Origin: Luteimonas aestuarii | GTDB taxonomy: Bacteria; Pseudomonadota; Gammaproteobacteria; Xanthomonadales; Xanthomonadaceae | Reading direction: 5' to 3' | NCBI RefSeq assembly: GCF_004357985.1 | Contig: NZ_SMTF01000002.1 | Coordinates: 310,001 to 374,000, forward strand | Length of the DNA: 64,000 nt | Shown: one piece after another, positions 15,617 to 25,905 of the stretch | How positions within the stretch are numbered: position 1 is the stretch's first letter | Layout: every line of letters begins with the position of its first letter | Notes under the pieces: generated by a model | The model's database searches: none | What the model saw: the letters and a program-made list of their open reading frames with translations, nothing else | What the model was told of the DNA's origin: nothing | Program-made: the position numbers and the translations under genes

Positions 15617-16903
15617 TCAGGGTGAAGGCGCTGCGGCATGTGCGCGCTTGCCGAGCTCGATCATCATCCGCGCCGCCAGGTAGATGCGCGGCGGGATCGA
15701 ATCGATCTCGATGTACTCGTTGCGTGCGTGGTAGCCCCAGCCGGCAAGCCCGAGTCCCTCCAGCACGGCAGGCACGCCGGAGCGGCCGGCGAAGCCGGCG
15801 TCGGTGCCGCCGTTGGTGGTGGGATGCATCAACAGTGTGCGGCCATCGAGTTCGGCATAGATGTCGCGGGCAAGGTTGGCCAGCGCCTGCCCGCGCTCGC
15901 CGGCCACGTACATCGGCCGCAGCGGCTGCAACGCGACCGTCGTGGTGGTGTCGGGCACGGCGGAGCTTTCCGCCACTTTCGCCTGCAACGCGGCCAGCAG
16001 GCGCTCGTTGGCGCCGGCGGCATTGATACGCACGTCGCCACGGGCTTCGGCGCGTTCCGGGATCTGGTTGCGCACCGTCCCGGCGTTCGCAACGGTCCAG
16101 TTGAGGTGCGCGCCGGGCACTTCGGCATCGATGTCGTGGGTCTGCATCAACTGGTGGGCGAGTTCGACCAGGGCATTGCGGCCCTGTTCGGGTGCGGCGC
16201 CGGCATGCGAGGAGCGTCCCTCCACCGTCAGCGTCGCCATCGAGGTGCCGGCTGCGCTCAGCAAGACGCCTTCGTGCTCGATCACGGCCTTGGCGGGCGA
16301 AGGCTCGAACGAGAGCACCACGTCATGCTCCGCGCCCAGCGCGGCGATGGTTTCGCCGGAACCGGGCGAACCGATTTCCTCGTCCGGGTTGAACACCACC
16401 GTGATGCGTGCGTAATCGCTCCAGCCGTGCGCCTTCACCACCGACAGGCCATGCAGGATGACCGCCACGCCGCCCTTGTCGTCGGCGATGCCGGGGCCGT
16501 ACAGCAGGTTGCCATCCTGGTGGAAGGGTTCGGTGTCGAGGATCCCGCTGTCGTAGACGGTGTCGGTATGTGCGATCAGCATGATCTTCAGTGCGCCGCC
16601 ACCCTCGAACGTGCCGCGCACGATGTCCACGCCGCCGGAGGCCGATGGCACGCGATCGACGGTGGCCCCCAGCGTGCCCAGCCGCGCTTCCAGGTAGGTC
16701 GCCAGCGTTTCCAGCCCTTCGTGATCGGTGGAGCCCGATTCCACCGTGACCAGGTCGCGCAGCGTGTCGATGACCGCAGGCTGTTCCGCCTGCGCGGCGG
16801 CCAGCAGGCGGGGATCGGCCCCGGCGGCCTCTGCCAGCGACGCGAAGGCGAGGCTGGCGCCGAGTACCCATGCAAGGGCCGGTTGCGTGCGTGCGATGTC
16901 CAT
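15617..16903 (-). CDS. exported M20 family metallopeptidase (carboxypeptidase G2-like)
   Basis: A 428-residue zinc peptidase with a signal peptide (ALAWVLGASLAFASLAEAAG). Metal ligands and catalytic residues are visible: LIAHTDTVYDSG (His, Asp), GPGIADDKGGVAVIL (bridging Asp), FNPDEEIGSPGS (catalytic and metal Glu), SFEPSP and the C-terminal His in GWGYHARNEYIEI. The dimerisation domain includes VEGRSSHAGAAPEQGRNA. The order fits glutamate carboxypeptidase / CPG2-type enzymes that remove C-terminal Glu. Start ATG at 16903 with AGGAG upstream; the longer frame to 16963 is rejected. Periplasmic or secreted. Precise substrate is inferred. Confidence 0.9.
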   Translation of the reverse strand: MDIARTQPALAWVLGASLAFASLAEAAGADPRLLAAAQAEQPAVIDTLRDLVTVESGSTDHEGLETLATYLEARLGTLGATVDRVPSASGGVDIVRGTFEGGGALKIMLIAHTDTVYDSGILDTEPFHQDGNLLYGPGIADDKGGVAVILHGLSVVKAHGWSDYARITVVFNPDEEIGSPGSGETIAALGAEHDVVLSFEPSPAKAVIEHEGVLLSAAGTSMATLTVEGRSSHAGAAPEQGRNALVELAHQLMQTHDIDAEVPGAHLNWTVANAGTVRNQIPERAEARGDVRINAAGANERLLAALQAKVAESSAVPDTTTTVALQPLRPMYVAGERGQALANLARDIYAELDGRTLLMHPTTNGGTDAGFAGRSGVPAVLEGLGLAGWGYHARNEYIEIDSIPPRIYLAARMMIELGKRAHAAAPSP

Positions 16904-16940
16904 CAGGGAACTCCTGCCGCGATGCGGCGATGCGATGACG

Positions 16941-17717
16941 TCAGAACTGGTGTTCCAGGCCAAGCCCCGGGCCGTTTAGTGTGGTATCGAAGCTGAAACC
17001 ATTCGATGACGCATAGTCGCTGGACAACCAGCGGTAGCCGGCCACCAGCGAAGTGCGATCGTTGAATGCGTATCCGGCCAGCAGCATCACGTCGGTCGAC
17101 AGGTCGGACTCGCCGCGGCCGGCCAGTGCCCAGCCGCCCAAGAACGTGCGGTTGGCGAACGCGCGCCTGCCTTTCACACCCACCTGCAGGTCCACCCAGT
17201 CGGCCTTCTGCTGGCCCGAGTACTGCTGTGGCATGGGTGGCGGCAGCGGAATCGGCGCGGCGTAGGCGATCCGCGTGCGCACCGACCACGCGCGCGCACC
17301 GGCCACCAGGTCCAGATGGCCGGATGCGTCTTCCAGCCACCCGTAGCGGTACGCGACCAACCCGGTAGCGGCGCGCAGCTTCAGGCGTGCAGGCAGTTGC
17401 GCCCCCATCTGCGGCGCCTGGACCGCGGTCGAAAGTCTGGCGTAAAGGCCGTCGACGAGGAGCCCGTGCCGCCCCTTGCGGGCCTCGAACGCGCCCATGC
17501 CGCCGATCCTGTCGACGTCCAGGTCCTTCCAGGCGTCACCGAAGTTGTTGTCGGCACGGAAGCCCAACGGGAGCTGCGCGTGCGCGACGCTGCCATCGAA
17601 GGACGTGGACCACACGTAGGGCGCGGCGCGATACGCCCAGCGATCGTCGTCCGCAGCCTGCGCCTGCGCGGCGCCAGCCACCAGCGCCATCAGGCCGAGC
17701 CATGATCGAGTCTCCAT
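16941..17717 (-). CDS. outer-membrane beta-barrel protein, unknown function
   Basis: A 258-residue exported protein: signal peptide (MALVAGAAQAQA) then RAAPYVWSTSFDGSVAHAQL and repeated amphipathic strands, ending in a C-terminal Phe (LNGPGLGLEHQF), the usual barrel-insertion signal. Segments such as VGVKGRRAFANRTFLGGWAL and GYAFNDRTSLVAGYRWL resemble small porin-like or OmpW/DUF-type barrels with a conserved YR.L motif. Start ATG at 17717; the longer in-frame reading is rejected as it lacks a signal peptide at its own N-terminus. It lies 38 bases upstream of the M20 peptidase on the same strand and may be cotranscribed with it. Confidence 0.8.
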   Translation of the reverse strand: METRSWLGLMALVAGAAQAQAADDDRWAYRAAPYVWSTSFDGSVAHAQLPLGFRADNNFGDAWKDLDVDRIGGMGAFEARKGRHGLLVDGLYARLSTAVQAPQMGAQLPARLKLRAATGLVAYRYGWLEDASGHLDLVAGARAWSVRTRIAYAAPIPLPPPMPQQYSGQQKADWVDLQVGVKGRRAFANRTFLGGWALAGRGESDLSTDVMLLAGYAFNDRTSLVAGYRWLSSDYASSNGFSFDTTLNGPGLGLEHQF

Positions 17718-18055
17718 GCACGTTCGCCCGGTGCGTGGTGGAACGGCGCACGTCCCTTGCGTGGATCCCTGCTTGCCCAGCCTGGAGGGCCGCCTTTCCC
17801 GCGGCGAAGGCACGATCCCACGCGGCCAGGGAGCCGTCAATTGCCGTCGGCGCCGGTGCGGCGGGATGCGCAACATCGCGCGCCGCCGACGACCGGGTCG
17901 AGGCGCGTGTCACGGATCGCCGGTTGCGTCGTGAGATGGCATTGCTGCGGCGCGTTGGCAGGACTGATGGCCGTGCTGCATGATCCGGCCCGTCAGTCTC
18001 CCCGTGTGGAAGTCGGGGCCACTCGCATCGCATCGGGCGTTAACGGTCGTCCGGT
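17718..18055. other. 338-base gap, no gene supported
   Basis: This gap lies between the kelch gene stop and the barrel gene start on the minus strand. The open frames crossing it are antisense or repeat-like and have no ribosome site. It presumably holds the barrel-peptidase promoter. No strong hairpin was seen. Confidence 0.35.
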
Positions 18056-19228
18056 CTACGCGTCCTGGTCGCAGCGCATCGTCGGCCGATAAAGTTGCAT
18101 CGCATTGGTTCCGGTGTTTCCGCCGATGGTGATCGCGCCGCCGGGCAGGAAGATGCGGCCATCGATCACGGCGCTGCCTTTCAGGCCATGCATGGCGATG
18201 GGCAGGTCCGGCAGGCGTGTCCAGCGATCGGCGCGCGGATGGTAGGCATACGTTGTCGGAGTCAGGCCCAGCACATGGCCGGGGTCCCCCTCACCACCGA
18301 ACACGAACATGCAGCCGGCATGCACGGCGCTGGTGATGCCGCCGCGCGGCGCGGGCATCGGTGCGCCGCGCGTCCACTGGCGGGTGGCGGGGTCGAAGAT
18401 TTCAACCACGTCCGTGCGCTCGCCCATGGCGCCCGGCTGGAAGCGCCCGCCGGCGACGATGATCTTTCCATCCACGGCCGACATCGCCAGGTGGTTGCGC
18501 TGCGTCGGCAGGTCGGGGAGCGTTTCCCAGCGGTCGGTCGTAGGATCGTAGACCTCGAATGCCGAGCCGCCGGGCGGCCGGCCACCAGCCACGTAGATCT
18601 TGCCGTCCACTACTGCGGAACCACCACCGCTGCGCGGAGTCGGCATCGGCGCGCGTTCGACCCATCCGCCTTCCGCGGGGTCGTGCATCCAGGTCTGCGC
18701 CACGAACACTTCCGGTCGCCCGGTGCTGGCGCCGTCGATCTCGCCACCGATCACGTAGAAGCGGCCGTCCACGGCCGCCGTCATGATGTGGTGGATCGGT
18801 CGCGGCAGGCGCGGGCCCAGCGTCCAGCGACTGGTCGCCGGGTCGTAGACCTGCACCAGGTCGGAAGGCAGGCGGCCCGGCGGATAACCGCCCAACACCC
18901 ACACCTTGCCGTCGAACAGCGCAACGGCATGCTCGGAACGCGCCAGCGGCATCGCCAGGCCCAGGCTCCAGCCTTCGAACTCGGGGAACGCGCCGACCGG
19001 CGCACCGACGCTCACGCGGTCGTTCCAGGTTTCCTGCAGTTCTTCGGCCTGCACCGGCGTGGCCTGGTCGGGCGCGGGTTGCGGCGGCCCGCCCGGGGGC
19101 GGTGCCTGCAGCGCGGGTGCGGCGGCAGGCACAGGTTGTTGCGCGTGCGCATACGACGCCATGGCCATTGTGAGCGCGATGAGAGCGGCCTTCGCCCCGG
19201 GAACCGCTGTACGCCTGGTGCCGTTCAT
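18056..19228 (-). CDS. exported kelch-repeat beta-propeller protein
   Basis: A 390-residue protein with signal peptide (AALIALTMAMASYAHAQ), a Pro/Ala/Gln-rich linker of about 45 residues, then about six kelch repeats. Typical blades are HAVALFDGKVWVLGGYPPG, IMTAAVDGRFYVIGGEIDG, GSAVVDGKIYVAGGRPPGG, LAMSAVDGKIIVAGGRF and GSAVIDGRIFLPGGA, each ending in V(Y/E)(D/I)(F/P)..T..W. The start is ATG at 19228 with GGGAGGAGG just upstream. Kelch propellers bind proteins or sugars; no catalytic residues are evident. Probably periplasmic or secreted. Function unknown. Confidence 0.88.
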   Translation of the reverse strand: MNGTRRTAVPGAKAALIALTMAMASYAHAQQPVPAAAPALQAPPPGGPPQPAPDQATPVQAEELQETWNDRVSVGAPVGAFPEFEGWSLGLAMPLARSEHAVALFDGKVWVLGGYPPGRLPSDLVQVYDPATSRWTLGPRLPRPIHHIMTAAVDGRFYVIGGEIDGASTGRPEVFVAQTWMHDPAEGGWVERAPMPTPRSGGGSAVVDGKIYVAGGRPPGGSAFEVYDPTTDRWETLPDLPTQRNHLAMSAVDGKIIVAGGRFQPGAMGERTDVVEIFDPATRQWTRGAPMPAPRGGITSAVHAGCMFVFGGEGDPGHVLGLTPTTYAYHPRADRWTRLPDLPIAMHGLKGSAVIDGRIFLPGGAITIGGNTGTNAMQLYRPTMRCDQDA

Positions 19229-19387
19229 CACGTGCCTCCTCCCTTGGTCGGGACCAAGGGTGGACCGGAAGGGCGAAGCTGCCATGTGTCGGAAGTGAGG
19301 GTATCGTCTTGCGGCCGTGACGCACTCACGTGCCTTGCGTCGCGACGATCAGGAACGGGCCAATCCGATCGCCGCATGCCGCAAACA

Positions 19388-19413
19388 GAACGGGCGCCTT
19401 CCGGCGCCCGTTC
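19388..19413 (-). terminator. probable intrinsic terminator of ahcY
   Basis: The perfect hairpin GAACGGGCGCC, loop TTCC, GGCGCCCGTTC lies 25 bases past the ahcY stop. On the minus strand it is followed by TGTTTG, a weak T-run. Confidence 0.65.
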
Positions 19414-19437
19414 CATGCACGACGATGAGGCCGTCGA

Positions 19438-20901
<1,464 letters not shown>

Positions 20902-20942
20902 CAGGGTGCTCCGTCTTCGGGGACCCGTGGGTCCGGAAAAAC

Positions 20943-21015
20943 GGGCGCCGTTGAAGCATGGAACCGCACCGAGCCTGGCCGTGGCTTGCACGGTCGCAGC
21001 GCCCCTCGATGGGTC
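20943..21015 (-). ncRNA. S-adenosylhomocysteine riboswitch in the ahcY leader
   Basis: Read on the minus strand, the leader holds CGAGGGGCGCTGCGACC, then CCAGGCTCGG, then CAACGGCGCCC in that order and spacing. These are the conserved blocks of the SAH riboswitch, including the GAGG-GCGCTGC core and CCAGGCTCGG pairing segment. A T-run (GTTTTT) directly follows the last block, and a small GGACCC-AC-GGGTCC hairpin lies between it and the ribosome site. High SAH is expected to increase ahcY expression. Confidence 0.88.
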
Positions 21016-21019
21016 GGTG

Positions 21020-21025
21020 ATTATA
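21020..21025 (-). promoter_or_regulatory. -10 element of the ahcY promoter
   Basis: TATAAT on the minus strand lies about seven bases before the first conserved riboswitch position, so transcription would start just at the aptamer. No good -35 hexamer is evident 17 bases upstream. Confidence 0.6.
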
Positions 21026-21128
21026 TCGTTTGGTACGGATGGAGGGATGAAAGCCGGCCATATCGCAGGCCGCTGGTGCGGCAGCCCGCTCCCTCCCTGC
21101 TCGCCGCAGTCGCTGGCGGACAGTCTGC

Positions 21129-21178
21129 CCCCTCCCCCGCTCGCCGTTCGGGGGCGGGGGAGGGATGGGGTGGGGGCG
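21129..21178. repeat. GC-rich hairpin repeat
   Basis: CCCCTCCCCCGC pairs with GCGGGGGAGGG and is followed by a TGGGGTGGGGG tail. The same hairpin plus tail occurs at 32045-32085. It lies in the 316-base divergent gap between ahcY and the S9 peptidase gene. Confidence 0.6.
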
Positions 21179-21341
21179 GCTCTTGCTGCTGCCGGGGCTG
21201 ATGCGATGAAAAGCGCCCCGCCCAACCTCCTCCCGCGCTAAGCGCAGGGGTGAAGCGGAGGCCACGCATGACCATCGTCATGGGGGTCGGTTGGCGGGCG
21301 CGGTTATCCTCCAAGGTTCATTTTTCGCCGGGGAACCCACG

Positions 21342-23843
21342 ATGCCCACCCGCCTCACTCGCCTGATGCGCCCGCTGCTGGGCTTTGCCCTGCTGCTGGC
21401 GGTGCCTGCATTGGCCACCGCACAAACCCCGGCCGGTGATGTCGAGGCGTCCGGGTACCGGCTGCCGCCGGCCGAACTGCAGGCACTGGTGGATGCGCCC
21501 CGGCCGCCGCGGCTGTCCTTGTCGCCACGCCGCGACCTGGTGGCCTACCAGCGCGCGCCGGCGCTGCCGGGTATCGACGTCGTGGCCCAGCCGGAACTGC
21601 GCCTGGGCGGCACCCGCATCCATCCGCGCACGTACGCGGCCAGTGCTTTCAGCTTCGTCGACGATCTCTGGCTGCAGGCCATCGATGGCGGTGAAGAACG
21701 CCGCATCGCGGGACTTCCCCAGCCGCTGGCGCTGTCATCGATGGCGTGGTCGCCGGACCAGCGCCACATCGCCTTCAGCCATGTCGACAGTCGCGCCGGG
21801 CGCGTGGAGCTGTGGCTGGTGGACGTGGCCGCGCTGCGTGCGCGTCGCCTCGTCGAGCAGCCCCTGAACACCGTGGCCGGCGATGGCTTCCAGTGGCTGC
21901 CCGACAGCCAGGGGCTGCTGGTGCAACTGCGCGTGCCGGGCGAAGCGCCGGTCGATGCCGGCGTACCGACCGGCCCCAACATCCAGCAGACCGAAGGCGG
22001 CGAGGTCCGCAGCCTGCGTACGTTCCAGGACCTGTTGCGCAATCCGCACGACGAAGCGGTGTTCGCGCACTACCTCACCACGCAACTCGCGCGCGTGGAC
22101 CTGCTTGGCGGTATTACGCCCATCGGCACGCCCGACCTGCACGTCGGCGCATCGATCTCGCCCGATGGCCGCCACGTGTTGCGCCAGCGCATCGCGCGGC
22201 CGTTCTCGTACCTGGTGCCGTATTCGCGCTTCCCGCGCACCATTGACGTGATCGGCCTGAATGGCCGCGTGCTGCATACCGTGGCGAGGCTGCCGCTGGT
22301 CGAAGGCCTGCCGACCGGCAACGATGCCGTGGCCGAGGGCGTGCGCCGGGTGTCGTGGCGCGCCGATGCGCCGGCCACGCTGGTCTGGGCCGAGGCGCAG
22401 GACGGGGGCGACCCGGCGCGCGCCGCCGAGGTGCGCGATCGCGTGTTCATGCACGCCGCGCCATTCAACGGCGACCCGATGGCGCTCGCCGACCTGTCGA
22501 TGCGCTATGCCGGCGCCACCTGGGGCTCGGGCGAGCTGGCCCTGTTGTACGAAACCTGGTGGCGCACGCGCGGCATCCGCGAATGGCGGCTGGCGCCCGA
22601 TGCCGGCACCGCGCCGGTGCTGCTGCGCGAAGGCTCGTACGAGGACCGTTACGCCGATCCGGGCACGCCGGTCACCCTGCCCGATGAAAACGGCTTCGCG
22701 CGCCTGCTGGTGGCGGCCGATGGCGAGACGATCTACCGCATCGGCGATGGCGCGTCCGACGAGGGCGACCGCCCGTTCCTGGACCGCCAGCACTTGGCCA
22801 GCGGCACCACCGAACGGCTTTTCCACTCGCAGGCGCCGTACTACGAAGCACCGCAGGCGCTGCTGGACGCCGAGGCAAGTCGCATCCTCATCACCCGCGA
22901 GTCGCCCACCGAACCCGCCAACTTCTACGTGCATACCATCGGTGGCAATGCCGACACGCGTGTCGCGCTGACCGCGTTCGAACATCCCACGCCGCAGCTG
23001 CGCGACGTGCACAAGGAACAGATCCGCTACGTGCGCGACGATGGCGTGGACCTCACCGCCACGCTGTACCTGCCGCCCGGCTACGACCCGGCGCGCGACG
23101 GCCCCCGCCCGACCTTGCTGTGGGCCTACCCGCGCGAGTTCGTGTCGGCCGACGCGGCCAGTCAGGTCACCGGCTCGCCCTATCGCTTCAACAACATCAG
23201 CTACTGGGGCCCGCTGCCGATGCTGGCCGCCGGCTGGGTGGTGCTGGACGGCCCGACCATGCCCATTGTCGGCGTCGACGGGGCCGAACCCAACGACACC
23301 TACGTCAGGCAGTTGGTCGCCAGCGCGCAGGCGGCGGTGGATGAGGTGGTCCGGCGCGGCGTCGCCGACCGCGAACGCATCGCCATCGGCGGCCATTCCT
23401 ACGGCGCGTTCATGACCGCGAACCTGCTGGCGCATTCACGTCTGTTCCGCGCCGGCATCGCGCGCAGCGGCGCCTACAACCGCACGCTCACCCCGTTCGG
23501 CTTCCAGGCCGAGGAGCGCAACTTCTGGCAGGCCGGCGACACCTATGGCGCGATGTCGCCGTTCAACCATGCCGACAGGATCCGCGATCCCATCCTGCTG
23601 GTCCACGGCGAGCAGGACAACAATTCCGGCACCTTCCCGATCCAGAGCGAGCGGATGTACGCAGCCGTGAAAGGACTGGGCGGCACCGCGCGCCTGGTGA
23701 TGCTGCCGAACGAGTCGCATGGCTACCGGGCGCGCGAATCGATCCTGCACATGCTGTACGAAACGCATGCCTGGCTGGAAACGCACGTGCGCGATGCCGC
23801 GTCGCGCGGTGGCGAGGCAGCGGCGGGTGCGGCCTCGCGCTGA
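21342..23843 (+). CDS. exported S9 family serine peptidase (glutamyl-endopeptidase-like)
   Basis: An 833-residue prolyl-oligopeptidase-superfamily enzyme. It has a signal peptide (LLGFALLLAVPALATAQ) and an N-terminal beta-propeller of about 550 residues with DLWLQAIDGGEERRIAGLP and AWSPDQRHIAFSHVD type blades. The alpha/beta hydrolase domain carries nucleophile GGHSYGAFM (Ser about 686), acid VHGEQDNNSG and His in LPNESHGYR. The overall layout and LYLPPGYDP / LLWAYPREF segments resemble chloroplast-type glutamyl endopeptidases (S9D). Start ATG at 21342; the reading from 21291 lacks a signal peptide at its own start. Probably periplasmic. Substrate preference is inferred. Confidence 0.9.
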   Translation: MPTRLTRLMRPLLGFALLLAVPALATAQTPAGDVEASGYRLPPAELQALVDAPRPPRLSLSPRRDLVAYQRAPALPGIDVVAQPELRLGGTRIHPRTYAASAFSFVDDLWLQAIDGGEERRIAGLPQPLALSSMAWSPDQRHIAFSHVDSRAGRVELWLVDVAALRARRLVEQPLNTVAGDGFQWLPDSQGLLVQLRVPGEAPVDAGVPTGPNIQQTEGGEVRSLRTFQDLLRNPHDEAVFAHYLTTQLARVDLLGGITPIGTPDLHVGASISPDGRHVLRQRIARPFSYLVPYSRFPRTIDVIGLNGRVLHTVARLPLVEGLPTGNDAVAEGVRRVSWRADAPATLVWAEAQDGGDPARAAEVRDRVFMHAAPFNGDPMALADLSMRYAGATWGSGELALLYETWWRTRGIREWRLAPDAGTAPVLLREGSYEDRYADPGTPVTLPDENGFARLLVAADGETIYRIGDGASDEGDRPFLDRQHLASGTTERLFHSQAPYYEAPQALLDAEASRILITRESPTEPANFYVHTIGGNADTRVALTAFEHPTPQLRDVHKEQIRYVRDDGVDLTATLYLPPGYDPARDGPRPTLLWAYPREFVSADAASQVTGSPYRFNNISYWGPLPMLAAGWVVLDGPTMPIVGVDGAEPNDTYVRQLVASAQAAVDEVVRRGVADRERIAIGGHSYGAFMTANLLAHSRLFRAGIARSGAYNRTLTPFGFQAEERNFWQAGDTYGAMSPFNHADRIRDPILLVHGEQDNNSGTFPIQSERMYAAVKGLGGTARLVMLPNESHGYRARESILHMLYETHAWLETHVRDAASRGGEAAAGAASR

Positions 23844-23918
23844 ATCGAGCATCTGCCTTCCCGGAGCAGGAGCGTCGTGGCGTCGTGCCGACCTGCGATG
23901 GCGGGTGGGGTGCCTGAC

Positions 23919-24662
23919 CTACGCAGGACCGGCCGGTAGCCACGCCGGCGACGGCAGCGTCTGCAATGCGTTGCGCAGGCTGTCGTTCCAGTGCGCGCGG
24001 ACCTGGTTGAGGTAGGCGTCGTCGTCTTCCAGACGCAGGCGCTGGCTGACCTGCAGCGAATCGCGGCGATACAGCAGCAGGTCGATCGGCGGTCCAACCG
24101 ACAGGTTCGAGCGCATGGTCGAATCGAACGAGACCAGCGCGCACTTGGTGGCTTCCTCCAGCGAGGACTGCGGCGTGACCACGCGGTCCAGGATGGGCTT
24201 GCCGAACTTGATCTCGCCGATCTGGAACCACGGCGTGTCCGGATTGGACTCGATGAAGTTGCCTTCCAAATACACCAGGAACAGGCGCGGTGGCTCGCCC
24301 TTCACCTGTCCGCCGACGATGAAGCTGGCGGACGCATCGATGCCGCGGTCGCGCAGGTAGGGTTCGTCGCGTTTGCGGATCTCGCGCATCGCATCGCCCA
24401 CCAGCGTGGCCACCTCGAACATCGACTGCGCCTTGTACAGGCCCACGCCATCGCCGTGGTTGGCGCGATGCTCCAGCAGGTTCAGCGCGTTCTGGGTCAC
24501 CGACAGGTTGCCGGCCGACAGGGTCACGATGACGCGGTCGCCGTCGATGGCGAACACGCGCATCTTGCCCGCGCGGCGGACGTCGTCCACGCCGGCATTG
24601 GTGCGCGAGTCGGACGCGAACAGCAGGCCTTCTTCCAGGTTGAGACCGATGCAGTAAGTCAT
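23919..24662 (-). CDS. Anbu, proteasome-type peptidase
   Basis: A 247-residue NTN hydrolase related to HslV and proteasome beta subunits. The N-terminus MTYCIGLNLEEGLLFASDSR gives a Thr nucleophile after Met removal; the conserved Asp (SDSRTNAG) and Lys (GKMRVF) follow. Further family segments are LSAGNLSVTQ, SFIVGGQVKGEPPRLFLVYL and PILDRVV. Known Anbu proteins form open ring or helix assemblies in the cytoplasm. Context matches the recognised Anbu neighbourhood: an alpha-E protein and a circularly permuted ATP-grasp protein lie immediately upstream on the same strand. The transglutaminase often seen with them is absent here. Confidence 0.92.
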   Translation of the reverse strand: MTYCIGLNLEEGLLFASDSRTNAGVDDVRRAGKMRVFAIDGDRVIVTLSAGNLSVTQNALNLLEHRANHGDGVGLYKAQSMFEVATLVGDAMREIRKRDEPYLRDRGIDASASFIVGGQVKGEPPRLFLVYLEGNFIESNPDTPWFQIGEIKFGKPILDRVVTPQSSLEEATKCALVSFDSTMRSNLSVGPPIDLLLYRRDSLQVSQRLRLEDDDAYLNQVRAHWNDSLRNALQTLPSPAWLPAGPA

Positions 24663-24731
24663 GTCAGTTGCAGATGCCTTCGAAGTTCCATGGCGCGCGC
24701 ATTGTGCACCAGGCGGGTGTGAGGGGGGCGG

Positions 24732-25724
24732 TCACTGGTCGTGCACCCACGGTTTGGCGGGCGCGAAGGGCGAAGAAACGTCGGTGGACACCATGAACTG
24801 CCGATGGATCGCATCGCCCAGCCGGGTCAGTCGCGACATCGCGTCCTGCAGCCATGCTTCCAGCCCCTGGCCGAGGATGTCCTCGATGCGCGCGTAGCGG
24901 CACTGCGCCGACAGCGCGCCGGCCTGGCGCACGACTTCCATCGATTCGCCGCCCGCCAGGGTCTGCAGCACGGTATGGGCGATGGACGTGCAGGTCAGCA
25001 GCGAGCGCGGGTTGGCGTCCTGCAGCAGCATCAGGTCCACCACGCTGCTGGCGCGGATCGATTCGCGGTACAGGCGGCGGTAGGTCTCGAACGCCGACAG
25101 CGACTGCAGCAGGGCGCTCCACCGGAAATAGTCCACCGCATCCTGCTCGCGCGATTCCTCGGCTTCGCTGGCGGCGATGTCCAGCAGCCGGATCGACCAT
25201 TCCGCGCGCTCGAAGAACGCGCCCAGCTGCAGGAAGTGGTAGCCCTCGCCGCGACCCAGCGTGCCGATGGTGACGCCACGGAACGAAGCCGAGCGCGACT
25301 TCACCCATTCCAGCAGGTTGGTCACGCCGTCGGCGTGCAGCTTCCCCCAGGTCTGCCCGCGCATCTCCAGCCACGAGGTGTTGAGGTCCTCGTACATTTC
25401 GGCGGTGATCGCCACGCGCTGGGCGCGCGCGCATTCGCGTGCCGCGTGCAGGCAGCTGTACACCGACGACGGGTTGTCGGTGGACAGCAACAGGTGGCGC
25501 TGCACGGTGTCGGCATCGATGCGGCCATGGCGCTCGCGCACGGCATCGGCCAGGCCCACGGCATCCAGTGCGCGTCGCCAGGGCGCGGCATCGGCCTTGC
25601 CGCGATCGTAGCGCTCGGGAAGCATGGCCATGCGCAGGGTCACATCGACCAGGCGCGCGGTGTTTTCAGCGCGCTCCATGTGGCGTGCGGCCCAGTACAG
25701 ATCACTCGCGGTCCGGCACAACAT
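24732..25724 (-). CDS. alpha-E domain protein
   Basis: A 330-residue helical protein of the alpha-E (DUF403) family. The N-terminus is MLCRTASDLYWAARHMERAE followed by NTARLVDVTLRMAML, diagnostic for the family. Further segments are STDNPSSVYSCLHAARECAR, LGRGEGYHFLQLGAFFERAE and QDANPRSLLTCTSIAH. The start chosen is ATG at 25724; an in-frame codon further upstream lies in an inverted-repeat element. It sits between the ATP-grasp gene and Anbu. In this family it is thought to act with the ATP-grasp partner in peptide-like ligation or tagging; no catalytic motif is evident in this subunit. Confidence 0.92.
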   Translation of the reverse strand: MLCRTASDLYWAARHMERAENTARLVDVTLRMAMLPERYDRGKADAAPWRRALDAVGLADAVRERHGRIDADTVQRHLLLSTDNPSSVYSCLHAARECARAQRVAITAEMYEDLNTSWLEMRGQTWGKLHADGVTNLLEWVKSRSASFRGVTIGTLGRGEGYHFLQLGAFFERAEWSIRLLDIAASEAEESREQDAVDYFRWSALLQSLSAFETYRRLYRESIRASSVVDLMLLQDANPRSLLTCTSIAHTVLQTLAGGESMEVVRQAGALSAQCRYARIEDILGQGLEAWLQDAMSRLTRLGDAIHRQFMVSTDVSSPFAPAKPWVHDQ

Positions 25725-25728
25725 CAGA

Positions 25729-25905
25729 GGGTGTGCCGTCCGCGACCGCACGCGGCGCGCGGCTTCGCCGCCCTGCGGGCCATGACTGTCCGCGCGTGGC
25801 GCGGCGTCATCACTCGGTCACGTATCGACATACATTCCCTCCTTCTTCCTTGCGCCACGCGCGGACAGTCGCGGCGCGCCATGTACGGTCGCGAACGACA
25901 CACCC
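25729..25905. repeat. 177-bp composite inverted repeat between two operon genes
   Basis: The outer 20-bp termini (GGGTGTGCCGTCCGCGACCG at 25729-25748 and its near complement at 25886-25905, two mismatches) enclose a perfect 19-bp inverted repeat, GACTGTCCGCGCGTGGCGC at 25784-25802 with 25852-25870. The unit fits the spacer between the ATP-grasp stop codon and the alpha-E start codon almost exactly. It could be a MITE-like insertion or a structured intercistronic RNA. Peptides readable through it (MSIRDRVMTPRHARTV) are not considered genes. Confidence 0.75.
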
